NCBI GenBank assembly: GCA_030770535.1
Contig: JASVEC010000030.1
Coordinates: 248,001 to 312,000 of the forward strand
DNA: 64,000 nucleotides
Reading direction: 5' to 3'
Source: Batkoa obscura
Lineage: Eukaryota > Entomophthoromycota > Entomophthoromycetes > Entomophthorales > Batkoaceae
Below, in pieces: positions 46,969 to 57,545 of the stretch. The translations under genes were made by a program, and so were the position numbers. The first letter of the stretch is position 1. Each line of letters starts with the position of its first letter. The notes beneath the pieces were generated by a model, which saw nothing but the letters and a program-made list of their open reading frames with translations, was not told where the DNA came from and made no database searches.

Positions 46969-47641
46969 CTTTTCTTTGTTTTGTTTTATTATAAGATTCC
47001 ATAAACCCTGAGTTGTTATAAGTAGATCTTAAAATTGATGTAAATGAATTGCAATATTTATATTGTGCACTCCTCCCTATTGTATTGAAATTTTCAAAAA
47101 TCCCATTCTCAAGTTTAGTTATGAAAGTTTGCATTTTATTTTTATTTCAACAAATAAAGTTAAATGACTATATTTATATAATTATATGTCTATTAAATAT
47201 CTAACAGAGATAACATAAAACATATGGTTAGAAAAACTAACTATTTAAGAAAAGGAAACAATCAAAATAAGTTTTAAATAAAAAGATTTAATTTTAGACT
47301 TTTTAGATTTAACCATCACATTAGGCACAAATTTAAAAATTTGAAGTTTGGATTAGTTTCCAATTTTGAAACCAATTCGGACAGCCCCATATATTAAATT
47401 ATAAACTTTTATTGCTTTTAACTTATTAAATTTTATATTAATTTTAATTTTAGAGTTTTGCTTATTTCCAAAAACAGCTAAAATTAAAATTATTAAAGAT
47501 TATTTAAAATATGGTAAAAAATTACTAAATTCGTTATCATCGTTTTATATTTAATTTAATATATATGATATTTATAATTTATTAATAAAAAAAATCGAAA
47601 AAATAATCAAAAACATATTGATATAAAACTTTTAATAATAT

Positions 47642-48559
47642 AGAGATATCTGAATTAGTTTCAAAATGTACTTAAAAATTAATCTAAATTTCAAGTTTTT
47701 AAATTTACAAGTCTGTGAAATATTGTTTTGTCAGCTCCATGATTGACTATAACATAATAATCACTTAAGTTGTTGTGCTCTCGAGTTCAGAGACAGTCAA
47801 TCCTATGCTCTTAGAAATTTTCATAAAAAATCAAACTCCATCCCAAAGAATCTTGTCCTCTTGTTTTGATATTTGTACTTGTTGGAGTATAAAAGAGATT
47901 TTAGAACATAATAATTCGGGGCTTTTTAATTGAATCATTCCCTGATATCTTATACATTCAATAAAGCCATTAAATTTTCTTGATAGTATTTTACGTAGAT
48001 TTACAGTAGTATTGTCTATTATATTTATCTTACATAGTCTGTAGTCTATTATGTGCTATTCTTCATAATCCAAGTCTATCTTAGTCACATAAAGTAAGGC
48101 CTTTCGACTTACAACATATTCAATCAAGTAATACTCGCTTTTGGCTCTGATCACTGAGTACCAGATTTCACACCCCGATTTATTTTATAAAAATAGCAGA
48201 AAGTTTAAAATTTTAATATTTACTAAACAAGTAAGTAGTTTATTGAATGATAAAAATTAGTTTCTAAATGTTAATATTAAGCTATCAATAACCAAGTTAA
48301 TAAATAGTTATAAAGCAAATAATTATAATAAAAAACAAAGACCATTATATTATTTGCATCACGTAAGGATGATTAACTGTAGCTTTAGGGCCAACCACTT
48401 CCTTCTATACAGATCCTGCTAACTTACAATATAAATTATAATTTAAAGCTGTGCTGTGGGTGCTTTCGTTTTTGATAAAAAATACTTAATAAAATTCTAA
48501 TAGAAGTCAAATATAAAATATTTAATTGGATATAAAATGAAACTAATTTCGACATCCCT
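47642..48559 (+). mobile_element. non-autonomous DNA transposon T2, internally deleted relative of T1
   Basis: Inverted ends AGAGATATCTGAATTAGTTT (left) and AGGGATGTCGAAATTAGTTT (right, read inward), each next to ATAT (47638-47641 and 48560-48563). No transposase frame. The right half, read in reverse, matches 44340-44820 of T1 block by block, for example GTGGTTGGCCCTAAAGCTAC against GCGGTTAGCCCCAAAGCTAC, and the ATTTATTAACTT block. So it is a deletion derivative of the T1 family in the opposite orientation. LTR copy C is inserted inside. Confidence 0.78.
47714..48172 (+). mobile_element. solo LTR fossil, copy C (older), inside T2
   Basis: TGTGAAATATTG...CCAGATTTCACA with the TATAAAAG and AATAAAG landmarks of the family. 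It is clearly more diverged from A and B than those are from each other, and no flanking duplication is recognisable. Confidence 0.75.
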
Positions 48560-48563
48560 ATAT

Positions 48564-49204
48564 AATATTTAAAAAAAAGTAATATTTTACAAGCTTATCA
48601 AAACTTTTGATAAATAAATAAAGAGTATAATCTATTATTAGTAGACATTTTAAAATGCAGAGCCATTATAATAAATATTGACAATTACTAATTCACACGT
48701 ATTATTGTCAAATGTAAATTAGTTTTATTAATAAAGTTACTAAATCAAGCAGAAACACGATTATAGCAATGAGAACAATAAACTATTGAGCCTAAAAATA
48801 GAAAAATAGCTAATAGAAATTGCGTTATCATATTTTTATTAAATTATTTAATATAATTTGGCCCAATAACTTTCAGAGAAGTTGGATTATTAATAAAATG
48901 TTAAATTATTATAAACCAAAAGTTATTATAAATCTCATTATTGGATTATTTTTAACGATATTTAGCATTGAAATCAAGTCTAATAAACTTGCTTTAACTG
49001 ATGTTTGATAATCGACAAATCAAATGCATGTCAATTCAATATCAAATCAAAACTCGTCAAATTTGTAAGCAATTTTTCATTTCATAAAATGAACTTTGAA
49101 ATTCGTAAGGATATTACGTAAGAAAGTATAGTAACTTTAGTTTAGAAAAAGTATAAAAGCACATTCAAAATATCATTTTAATCAAATTCATCAATTAAAA
49201 ACCA
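48564..49204. other. intergenic, upstream of the old yellow enzyme gene
   Basis: No gene supported. A 62-codon plus-strand frame (48820-49008) is low complexity and basic. A GTATAAAAGC TATA-like box lies ~45 bases before the ATG at 49205 and is the likely core promoter. Confidence 0.55.
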
Positions 49205-50308
49205 ATGTCACAATACAAAAACTTACAACAATCATTAGATCTCAAAGGTTTAAAACTTAAAAATCGTGTTCTTCTCTCTTCAATGACACGTAATCGTGGA
49301 ATTGTACCAAATGATACCAATATCGATTTTTACACTCAAAGAGCATCAGGAGGTTTGATTTTAACAGAAGGCATTCTTATTGAGCCCCAAGGTACTGAAT
49401 GGCCAGAAGCCCCGGGAATTTGGAGTAAAGAACAGATCAAAGCATTCAAAAGGTTGAATGATGCAGTACATAGTAAAGATGGTCTAATTTTTGGTCAATT
49501 ATGGCATGTAGGAAGAGCTGCCAACACATTACATAATGCTGGTGTAGCTCCACCTGCTCCTTCTGCTGTTCAAGCTAATGGCGGTAAATTCCGTTTACTT
49601 GAAGGCAAACCAGGTTATTCAGTTCCAAAAGCCATTGAGGATCCTAAGGAATATGTACAAATGTTTAAACAAGCTGCTATCAATGCTAAAGAAGCCGGGT
49701 TTGATGGAATTGAATTACATGGTGCCAATGGCTATTTGCCTCATCAATTCCTTGAATCTCACTCTAATAAGCGCACTGATGATTATGGTGGTAGTATTCA
49801 AAATCGTTCTCGTTTTATCCTTGAAATCATTGATGCTTTTATTGAAGTATTCTCAGCTGATAGAGTTGGTATCAAATTGTCGCCATGTGGAGGTTATAAT
49901 GATATGGGTGAAAAAACCGAAGAAGAAGCCTATGAGTTATATAATCATTTAATTTCAGAACTTGACAAACGCAATATTGCTTATATCCAACTTGTTCGTC
50001 ACCTTCCTGATTTCGATCCAACCAATCGTGGTCTTAAACTTGATGTTGAAAAATTCTTCCCATTGATCAAAAATGCTAAAATCTTCCTCAATGGTGGTAT
50101 TACAGCTGAAGAAGGAGATAAATATATTGCTGATGGTAAAGTAGATGCCATTGTGTATGGCCGTCCTTATATTTCTAACCCAGATCTTCCAGAACGTTTC
50201 TTTAATGGTTATGAATTGGCTCAAATTACCAATTATCCAGCTCTCTATTTATATGAGGGGGAAGATCGCCATGTTGGTTACTCTGACTTTCCTACATACA
50301 ACAACTAG
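49205..50308 (+). CDS. old yellow enzyme family NADH:flavin oxidoreductase
   Basis: Single exon, 367 residues, an FMN-binding TIM barrel. SSMTRNRG has the threonine (Thr28) that tunes the flavin. FGQLWHVGRA gives Gln98. ELHGANGYLPHQFLESHSNK gives the active-site pair His172 and Asn175 plus the proton donor Tyr177. TDDYGGSIQNRSRFILEI is the family signature, and FLNGGI and VYGRPYISNPDLPERF bind the FMN phosphate. It should reduce activated alkenes (enones, oxylipins, nitro compounds) with NAD(P)H in the cytosol. The absence of introns and codons with slightly higher GC than neighbours fit a highly expressed gene. The natural substrate cannot be told from sequence. Confidence 0.95.
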   Translation: MSQYKNLQQSLDLKGLKLKNRVLLSSMTRNRGIVPNDTNIDFYTQRASGGLILTEGILIEPQGTEWPEAPGIWSKEQIKAFKRLNDAVHSKDGLIFGQLWHVGRAANTLHNAGVAPPAPSAVQANGGKFRLLEGKPGYSVPKAIEDPKEYVQMFKQAAINAKEAGFDGIELHGANGYLPHQFLESHSNKRTDDYGGSIQNRSRFILEIIDAFIEVFSADRVGIKLSPCGGYNDMGEKTEEEAYELYNHLISELDKRNIAYIQLVRHLPDFDPTNRGLKLDVEKFFPLIKNAKIFLNGGITAEEGDKYIADGKVDAIVYGRPYISNPDLPERFFNGYELAQITNYPALYLYEGEDRHVGYSDFPTYNN

Positions 50309-51796
50309 TAGCTTCATTGGTCTTAAAGTGTATTAAAAATTAGTATTATTTATATAGATTTTATTTTAACTTTTAGTGTATTTGGTTTTTTTACTATAAT
50401 AGAAGATTAAGGTAAGACAGCAGTTACTAACTTAAGCAAATGGGACAGATAAAAGAAAGAGCAGCCCGCTATTTTTAATAGAATAGTAAGTAAAAAAAAA
50501 TAGCTTTTATTTTTTAGGCAGATTATTATAAAAGAATACTGTTATCAAATTCATTGAAAATAAAGATTTGAATGAAAAGTAAAAAATTCAAAGGTAAGTT
50601 AAAGAGATAATCTAAACATACTTATTAAGAATAGAAGTCTTTGATTTTGAAACGCTATTGTATAATAAAACTATATAAATCAAACCAAAGTACTTTCTAG
50701 CTATTCCTTTAAGTTTTTGAGGTTGAATATCCAACAAATTGATAAGTACATTTAACAAACATGCACAAACAAGATTGTGTGGCCCCATATACTATTTGAT
50801 AAGTTTTATGGAAACAAACAAATTATTTTTAGAAGGCCTCTGTGACATTTACAGTATAGAGTGGACTTGAACTTTAAGAACTTTTTTTTGGAAATTCAAT
50901 AGAAGTTGTTAGCTATAAATTAGCACAAGGGAGGCTCCAGGAATGTAGAATCAATTGCATTTACTAGGGTTAGAAAGATTTAATACTTGGAGTAAAGATG
51001 GTATTTTATAATCATTTTTATATGATTAAGGAGATACCAGTACCAATTGGATGACAAAAGTACTACTTTAACAGCTAATTTTAGGGATATTAGAGAGGAT
51101 CAATCACCGTGTTGATAATAATGAGGTTTGGTATTTAAGGTGCGCAATGATTTTATAATTTGTAAGATCAACCATAAGCTCAGAGGAGAAATCAACACCA
51201 AAGAATTTATGAAAAGACGGATTAGAATATACTTTATACTGGTTCTAGTTTTAAATTGTATCTTTACTATTTAAAAGTAATAGTACCACTAGAGTTACCT
51301 TTTATTATTTATAAGTAATTTCTGTGAAGATTCAAGGCGATTGATATGTCATGGAACTTTTTATTGGTAGTAATATTAAATCGACCAATAGGAAAATCAT
51401 TGAACTTGAAGAGAAAGAGGAGTGTAGACTTAAACACATTCCAGAGCTATTTAGGTCTGACAATGAGCTCTTTTGAGCAATAGTATATTATTCCCAACCA
51501 TGTACTGTTATAGATCCCATTACTCAAAATATTGAGGTTTATTTACCACCGTCTATTTCCAGTTTATCCCAATAAAGCATTGATAAATTCTAGCTAACAT
51601 CATAGTATTTTACCTTAAAGTTTTATAGATTATAGTGACTAAATAGAGATTTTACTAAATTACCAATACTATAACTTTTTAGTAGTATGATAAAGGAATT
51701 AAATAGCAACACAGCTTTTAAATGGACAGACAATAGAAAGATTGTAAGAAAGTAGATATTATTGCTCAAATAAGCAAATGTCATTTTTCTTATAGA
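50309..51796. other. stretch with scattered coding-like debris
   Basis: Short open pieces on the plus strand, such as MSWNFLLVVILNRPIGKSLN with LKRKRSVDLNTFQSYLG (51346 on) and, in another frame, IDPITQNIEVYLPPSIS, suggest one or more eroded genes. None is open for more than ~45 codons and I recognise no family. A GGCCCCATATA sequence at 50780 resembles an isolated T1-type end. Confidence 0.3.
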
Positions 51797-51901
51797 ATAT
51801 GGGAATGTACTTCTGTGTTTAAGGATTTTACTAACAATTTTCCTGCTTAAATAGTGCTTGAAGGATGGAAAAAGCAGTGAAGCTAAAAAACACCCTCATA
51901 T
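51797..51901 (+). repeat. MITE copy 14
   Basis: ATATGGGAATGTACTTCTGTG at left, centre TTAAATAGTGCTTGAAGGATGG, right end ACACCCTCATAT. Confidence 0.87.
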
Positions 51902-51919
51902 ACATTTTATTTATATCAT

Positions 51920-52386
51920 AACAACGAAACTAGAGAGTCAAAGTTAGAGATAAACTTATAACTCCAAAAGTACATTATAATAATGAAGAAGAAATTGGTA
52001 TAAAAGAAATTGATGAAAGAATAGGGTGGAACTTATTTTGTAATACTTTAAATTTAAAATTAGATTTTCACTATTTGAAAACAAAAAGTACATTAGAATT
52101 ATATTTTATATCAATATGTAAGGATTTGATTGCTGTAACAATTTTAAATGTTGTTGATCATTCTATTGATCCCTTTATTAATACTAATATTAAATTAGTT
52201 GATAGAAAAATAGTTGAAATAGGTTTTAGTGATGATTGCTGTTTTGAATTTACCCCACAATTATTTAGGTTTAAAAACAAGGTTTTCCCAATTATTATAT
52301 ATCATCCACATTCGTATCTTGTTACTGACCCCATTGGAATAAACTTAAATAGTTATTTAGTATCATCATTGTCGCATATATGCTAA
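51920..52386 (+). pseudogene. unrecognised coding fragment
   Basis: An open plus-strand frame runs to the TAA at 52384. The ATG codons inside it are internal, and a line of codons upstream (PKVHYNNEEEIGIKEIDERI, then LFCNTLNLKLDFHYLKT) reads in the same frame from just after MITE copy 14. The product is ~150 residues with beta-rich blocks (IKLVDRKIVEIGFSDDCCFE, FRFKNKVFPIIIYHP). No family is recognised. The start has probably been lost to the MITE or other decay. A short intact gene cannot be excluded. Confidence 0.35.
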
Positions 52387-52845
52387 TAAATAATAAATGA
52401 CATTATATTTCTTAAATTTTTACAAATTAAAATGATTTAACCTTTATTTTTAATATGGATGATAATATATATTAATAAAAATCAAACAAGTTAAAAAGTA
52501 TTTATGAGGAATTTTCTTAGGGATAAAAAAAGGGAAAATAAAAAATAAACTTCGTTATTCACTAACTCTTTTATCTATTTGTTAGTTATAATGAATAAAG
52601 GATAGTGCGGATTATCGAAATTTATATTAATGTATCTTTTTTAATAGTAAAAGCTTAACATTTTTATTTCAAATATTTAATAACCTTGACAAGAGCCGGG
52701 TCCGAAGATTTTTAACTTTAACATGCCGGTCTATATAAATATTAATAAAGCACTTTATAAAATGGCTCTTGTTTTCATATTCACCAATATGAATTCTTTC
52801 GACTTTCTAACCTCTTTGTCATAATAACGATTTTCAAGTGATACT
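52387..52845. other. gene-free stretch
   Basis: Nothing recognised; a short GC-richer patch near 52687-52730 has no identifiable feature. Confidence 0.45.
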
Positions 52846-52952
52846 ATATGGGGATGTATTTTTTGGCTTCATTATTTTTTCCATCCTTTAAGCGCTATTT
52901 GAGTGAAAAAATTATTAGTAAAGCTCTTAAACACAAAAATACATCCCCATAT
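52846..52952 (-). repeat. MITE copy 15 (one of the best preserved)
   Basis: ATATGGGGATGTATTTTTTGG and TACATCCCCATAT ends, centre TTAAGCGCTATTTGAGTG, ATAT on both flanks. Confidence 0.93.
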
Positions 52953-53962
52953 AGTCACTTAGATCTAGATTTGTTTTATATCACAATGGCAATCTAAGGG
53001 CTGTTAGTTTATTATTAGTGTTAATGGTAACTCCTTTACTGTTTCCCAATAGCACTTGAGGCTGAACCTGAGATCAAAGAAAGGGACAAAACAACTGCTA
53101 TAAAATAAAATTTACAGTTTATAATATTGAATAAACTAAATTACAAAAATTTGTATTTAAAATGAATCTAAATTATAATTAGCCTCAAATTACTAACTTA
53201 TAATATGATTTTTTTAAAATAGTTTTTATTTCCCTACTAAGTTTATTTATTTTGAAAGCATTTAATGATTAGTTATTTAGCTATTTAGCTATAAGCTATA
53301 AACTGCTTAAACATTAAATATTTATTTATAATATGCTTATGTATTAGTTGTTTACTCCTTTAGCCATTTAGCCATTTATCAGCTTTTAACTCTCAGTTGT
53401 GCAAGATGATACTGGGTATGATAGCCTTTTGTAGCTGCCAAATATCATTTAAACTATATTTACCATGAAAGTAAATGAACTATCGATTTAACATATTAAT
53501 GGATAATTTATATCACGAAATAAACTGTACATTTCACTCAAAGTAATTTGAAATTTAAGAGTCAGTTTGCAACCCTTTAATTTTTCTGCCTTTAATATCA
53601 TTCCTTATACGTAATAGTTTTATAATAATACATATTGGTAACTGAGTAATTGAATGACCTATCATTATTTTCTACTTATATCATAATAAAGTAAGGTCAT
53701 AATGCTGTTATACTAAAAAAATTTGAACCTTTGATGAGCAATCAAATTTTTGACATGAAATGGAAATTATTAATAAATAAATCAAAGCAAAAAATCTTTT
53801 CCCTAACCTTAATATCAGCACTAAAACCCATACTAAATCATAACTCTTAAGTATAGTTTGCTATAGTGTTTTGACTTAAACTACTATAAATTATTTTTAG
53901 CTTTGTAAAAAATACTCAATAATTTAACGTAAAGTGTCATATAAGGGAATGGGTTATTATTG

Positions 53963-54020
53963 TGGCTAAGAGTGCTTAACCATCACATGCCCTTACTAAA
54001 AGCCGAGGATTTGATTCCTC
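53963..54020 (+). other. tRNA-like remnant with A-box and B-box resemblance
   Basis: TGGCTAAGAGTGC resembles an A-box and GGATTTGATTCC resembles the B-box GGTTCGATTCC at the right distance. The acceptor and anticodon stems do not pair, so it is at most a tRNA-derived fragment. Confidence 0.25.
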
Positions 54021-54483
54021 AAGTAGGCCTCGTTCTAAAAATATAAAAAACACGACTTTGTATTTGCTCATGTAATTTGTGAAAACTGACATGAGTTTCA
54101 TCAATGTACTATTTTGATACCACTTTCAACTTTATACAGTTTATTACGAAAAAAACTGCCACGTAATTTAAACACCCAAGTACTATTTTGTCAAATTTTG
54201 AAATAAATTTTGATAAAATATTGTTTTATAAGATGTTTATTTGATGATATTCATAATTGCTATCACAACCTGATTATAGTTTCATTTTTTAAAAATTCTG
54301 AGAAATGCAGGTTATTTGATAAAGTTTTAAAAAAAAATCAATATTAAAGCTAGTATTTCCATTTACTTCGAAAGAAATATAGCCAATAGAAAATGAAAGA
54401 ATAGTAATAATTTGCTATTTTTAATTTAATTCCAAATAGATAAAATGTCCACATGATAAAAAAATTGAACTTTTTTAATTTGA

Positions 54484-54540
54484 ACATCACTTTTTATTTG
54501 TTGTATTAATAAATAAACATCACTTTTTATTTGTTGTATC
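54484..54540 (+). repeat. short tandem duplication
   Basis: The segment ACATCACTTTTTATTTGTTG occurs twice in a row with a spacing of ~35 bases, separated by ATTAATAAATAA. Confidence 0.8.
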
Positions 54541-56954
54541 TGTTTCTTGGTTTATTTATTTCTTTGGCCTATTTATTTATACATATATAACTATATATAC
54601 TATAGTTTATTATACTTTTATTTGCTTATAGTTATTTTTATCAAATCATCTCATTAGTACAAAAATATTTTTAAAATTGTGATTGTGAAGTCATCATAGA
54701 ACACTAATAAAAAGTTGCTATTCATCTAATATGGTAGCTAAATATCAGCGATATATGTATGTCGAAATTTAGAAAATTTTACTATTGGATTGTAGATTTG
54801 AAAATGAAACAAATAGGTAATTCTTTCATTTAACTTTCTCTCAAAACTTTATAATAATTTTAAAAACTTGTAATTAAATTTAATTGTAAATTTTGATTGT
54901 GAGAGTATAAATTATGAGTTACTAGAAATTCAGGGATAAAATGATTTTCAAGCCTATTTTTTGAGTTTTCACTTTGGTTTATCAAAGATTTTTCTATATA
55001 CGGCAAACTGCGTTCAGCTTTATACTGAACCCAAACATAGTAATGTTAAATGATAATTTGAATGGTTATCAAAATTAACTACATTATTTATTTAAACACC
55101 TTCAATGATAGTAAACTTCTAGTAGGTATACTCTAATAGCACATGAATTAGGATATCAACTTAGAATAATAGTATGTAAAATATCGTTTATTAATTAGAT
55201 AGTGGACATCATGTATATTTATTATAGTCAAACATAATCAGCACAATAAAACTTCCATTATTCAATTTATTTTCTGATTTGGTTATCACAATATAAAAAT
55301 ATATATATGAAATCAAAACAATCACTAAGTAAATAAGTTAAAATAGGGTTATGAGCTTTACAGTTTTACTTTTAAGTAAAAGAAATGTTAAGTATCTATC
55401 TAAAATTTTAAACATTTATCTATTATATTTAGTGTGTATGATGTTTTATTTCGTGACTAGCACATGTATTTTTTAACTGATGCTTATCAAGTCTGGACTC
55501 GATGCTTTTATAATACTTAGTATAATCAAATATAATAAATAGTTTTGTAATGATTTTACTCCTTTAAAACCTGTTTGTCAACGCCTGAATGAAGGCTGAA
55601 AAGTAAGCTTTATAAAAAAATTTAAATATAGAATGCAATACAAAATCAAAGAGTGTGATATAAAGGAGTGAAACCCAAATACAAAGTAAACAGCATTATA
55701 TTCCTTTAAATAAAAAATGGACTTTAATGACTGATATAATGACCGATACGATGATATTGAAAAGTAGTCCACTATTATGTAGAAAAAACAATTCAACTGT
55801 CTGATTTATCATGTTATTACCAAGGTTAAAAATATTTAAATATTTAAACAGGTTTGAATTTTAGAACAAATTGAAAAAAAAGTTATTTGTTTTGTATTAT
55901 ATTTGGATATTAGAGCTATTTTCTATGTATGATATAGTTGAAACATGTTTTTTATTGTTAAACAATGAATAAAACTGGTTGATTAATTTCCTTCTTTTAA
56001 AACTGAAAAACTTGTTATAAGCTTTGATTAAGATAATTAACTAAACAGTCACATAGAATGAGTCTAGTACTTTTCCGCATGCTATTATTAAATATTTTTT
56101 AATAATCATCATCCTACAACATTTATTATATGTAGTTATATCAACTAAAAATATATATACCTAGCAATTGCTTTTATCAATAAAAAGCTAGCCTTCTAAT
56201 ATTTAAGCTTGAATAATAACGATGGTACTTAAATATTTCGATATATTTTAATTTTTATGTTATAGCCCCATTTTAGTTGTAGCCGTGCTTTATACAATTA
56301 AGGAATTTTAACCAATATATATATAAACCTGTTTACATTTATATCACTGTATTTGATTTTATTGAAATAGGATATAAAGAAAAAAGATAAGCTTATAAAG
56401 AATAACTTTCATGAACTGTTATTCCCAGTACTATTTTGGTAGATGTCCTATTAATAAAACAATAGCAACAGTTTTAGATAATCACAATAGGGTAGTTGGA
56501 TGGTACTTTATATTTAAAATTTTCTGCCTATTATAAGCCTAAATAATTATGGTGTCTTATTTTATTTTATTTATTCAATAAATTTTAAAATGTACGCAAA
56601 TTGGGAAGACTCAAATTATGAATTTTCAATAGCTTTATGGGTATTTCATTATGCATATTAAGATAATAGATACTTCTATCTTGGGATCTAAATGATATAT
56701 ATATAAGTTAATAATAGTGGTTTAGTTATGAAATTTTATGTTAGTTTATATGTAAAAGCTAAATAAATAAGGCCATTCAATTAGTTAACAAACATTAAGT
56801 TTATTTAAAAATATACCAGTATAGATAAAAAAATGACAAGCCTCATGCTTATGCTTATAAAATCCTCATAAAGATCTAAAGTTTGAGGCATTATGAAAAA
56901 TATGAATTAGATGATTTCAATAGAGAGTAATCTTCTTGCTGAAGATTATATTAA

Positions 56955-57545
56955 CTAAAATGGAGTAAGAGTAAAGTTTGAAAAAGATGGTTGGACCTTG
57001 ATCGTTGGCTCAATTGGGTGAAAGTTATTAAAGCAGTTAATAGCAGTAGATGAAAACTTTATGTCTTTCACTGGGTAATGAGTACCTAATAAACCTAATG
57101 ATCTGAGCGGTGGTAGAAGCAAAGATCCAGTTTCATGGTTAGAGGCCCTTCTTTCTATAAACTTGGGGCTCCTAACAGTAGGTGTATGGGTAGATGAAGA
57201 GGCTTGAAACGCAGATGGCAGCGTTAGATTGAAAGTATTCCTTCTTATTCTGTTTTTTTTTCCGCTTCTTTTTGGCACGTATTTGTATCCTGGATACAGA
57301 GATGAATGGATGACCTTTTCCTGTTCTGCTTTTTGCTTGTAAAGCTCTTTGACATCGTCTGGCTCATTCTTCCACATATCTCCTATTATTACGCTAATAT
57401 TCTGATTGTTTTCACCTGGCATAGTCATTTGGAGCTCTTGCTGTTTTTCCCTTCTGTAGACGAAGAAGCAGTTCATAGGACGTGGTACTTTTCCTTGAAC
57501 GCTATTCTGATGTGCACTACCGTTTGTATCTTCTTGTAGTTCCAT
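56955..57545 (-). CDS. HMG-box protein of the mating-type/SOX class
   Basis: Intronless, 196 residues from the ATG at 57545 (the frame runs four codons further up but without ATG). The HMG box spans about residues 18-98: KVPRPMNCFFVYRREKQQE (the PRPxNxFxxYR start of sequence-specific boxes), NNQNISVIIGDMWKNEPDD, VKELYKQKAEQEKVIH and YPGYKYVPKRSGKKNRIRR. The NISVIIGDMW helix and the YKY...P...K end are of the MATA_HMG/SOX type, which binds DNA in the minor groove. The C-terminal ~95 residues are Ser/Pro-rich and likely disordered. It may be a mating-type-like or developmental regulator. No typical mating-locus neighbours are visible. It stands alone in gene-free DNA. Confidence 0.88.
   Translation of the reverse strand: MELQEDTNGSAHQNSVQGKVPRPMNCFFVYRREKQQELQMTMPGENNQNISVIIGDMWKNEPDDVKELYKQKAEQEKVIHSSLYPGYKYVPKRSGKKNRIRRNTFNLTLPSAFQASSSTHTPTVRSPKFIERRASNHETGSLLLPPLRSLGLLGTHYPVKDIKFSSTAINCFNNFHPIEPTIKVQPSFSNFTLTPF

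Larger units (their letters stand above)
44813..47134 (-). pseudogene. transposase of T1 (DDE type), interrupted
   Basis: Reading leftwards: an N-terminal piece (47134-46969), a second piece before 46691 with RISALRETRNKNQQVALLPT, a Lys-rich block with ARSTFFKYIPSSSKNTARK and a Cys motif, and the catalytic-looking region 45601-45140. That region has LDFKQNMEIG, WTDTGNHFRSQEF and FFAEHYGKSIVDEHFGNLSK. The aspartates in LDFKQN and WTDTGNHF and the acidic residues after HYGKS are candidate DDE/D ligands. A C-terminal basic piece spans 45010-44813. Two in-frame TAA codons (near 45137 and 45656), a frame change near 45725, two MITEs and an LTR interrupt it. The HGKS-type motif occurs in several unnamed transposase groups; I do not assign a superfamily. 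Confidence 0.65.
44307..47388 (-). mobile_element. DNA transposon T1, ATAT target, decayed transposase
   Basis: Terminal inverted repeats: left TGAGGTTGTCTGAATTAGTT, right (read inward) GGGGCTGTCCGAATTGGTTT. Each is flanked by ATAT (44303-44306 and 47389-47392), consistent with a four-base target duplication. Length ~3.1 kb including later insertions: LTR copy B (45982-46445) and MITEs at 46478-46583 and 46863-46968. The minus strand carries a transposase in pieces. T1 interrupts F-box-family copy F. Insert-free length would be about 2.4 kb. Confidence 0.78.
52953..56954. other. 4-kb gene desert
   Basis: No frame with coding character on either strand; a 72-codon minus-strand frame (55796-55578) is Phe/Tyr-rich noise. 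A 27-base segment beginning AACATCACTTTTTATTTG is repeated near 54484-54540. A tRNA-like segment near 53963 is listed separately. Confidence 0.5.

Noticed and set aside
49578-49952. 124-codon second frame inside the old yellow enzyme
   Set aside because: Shadow of a strongly coding frame; no domain of its own.
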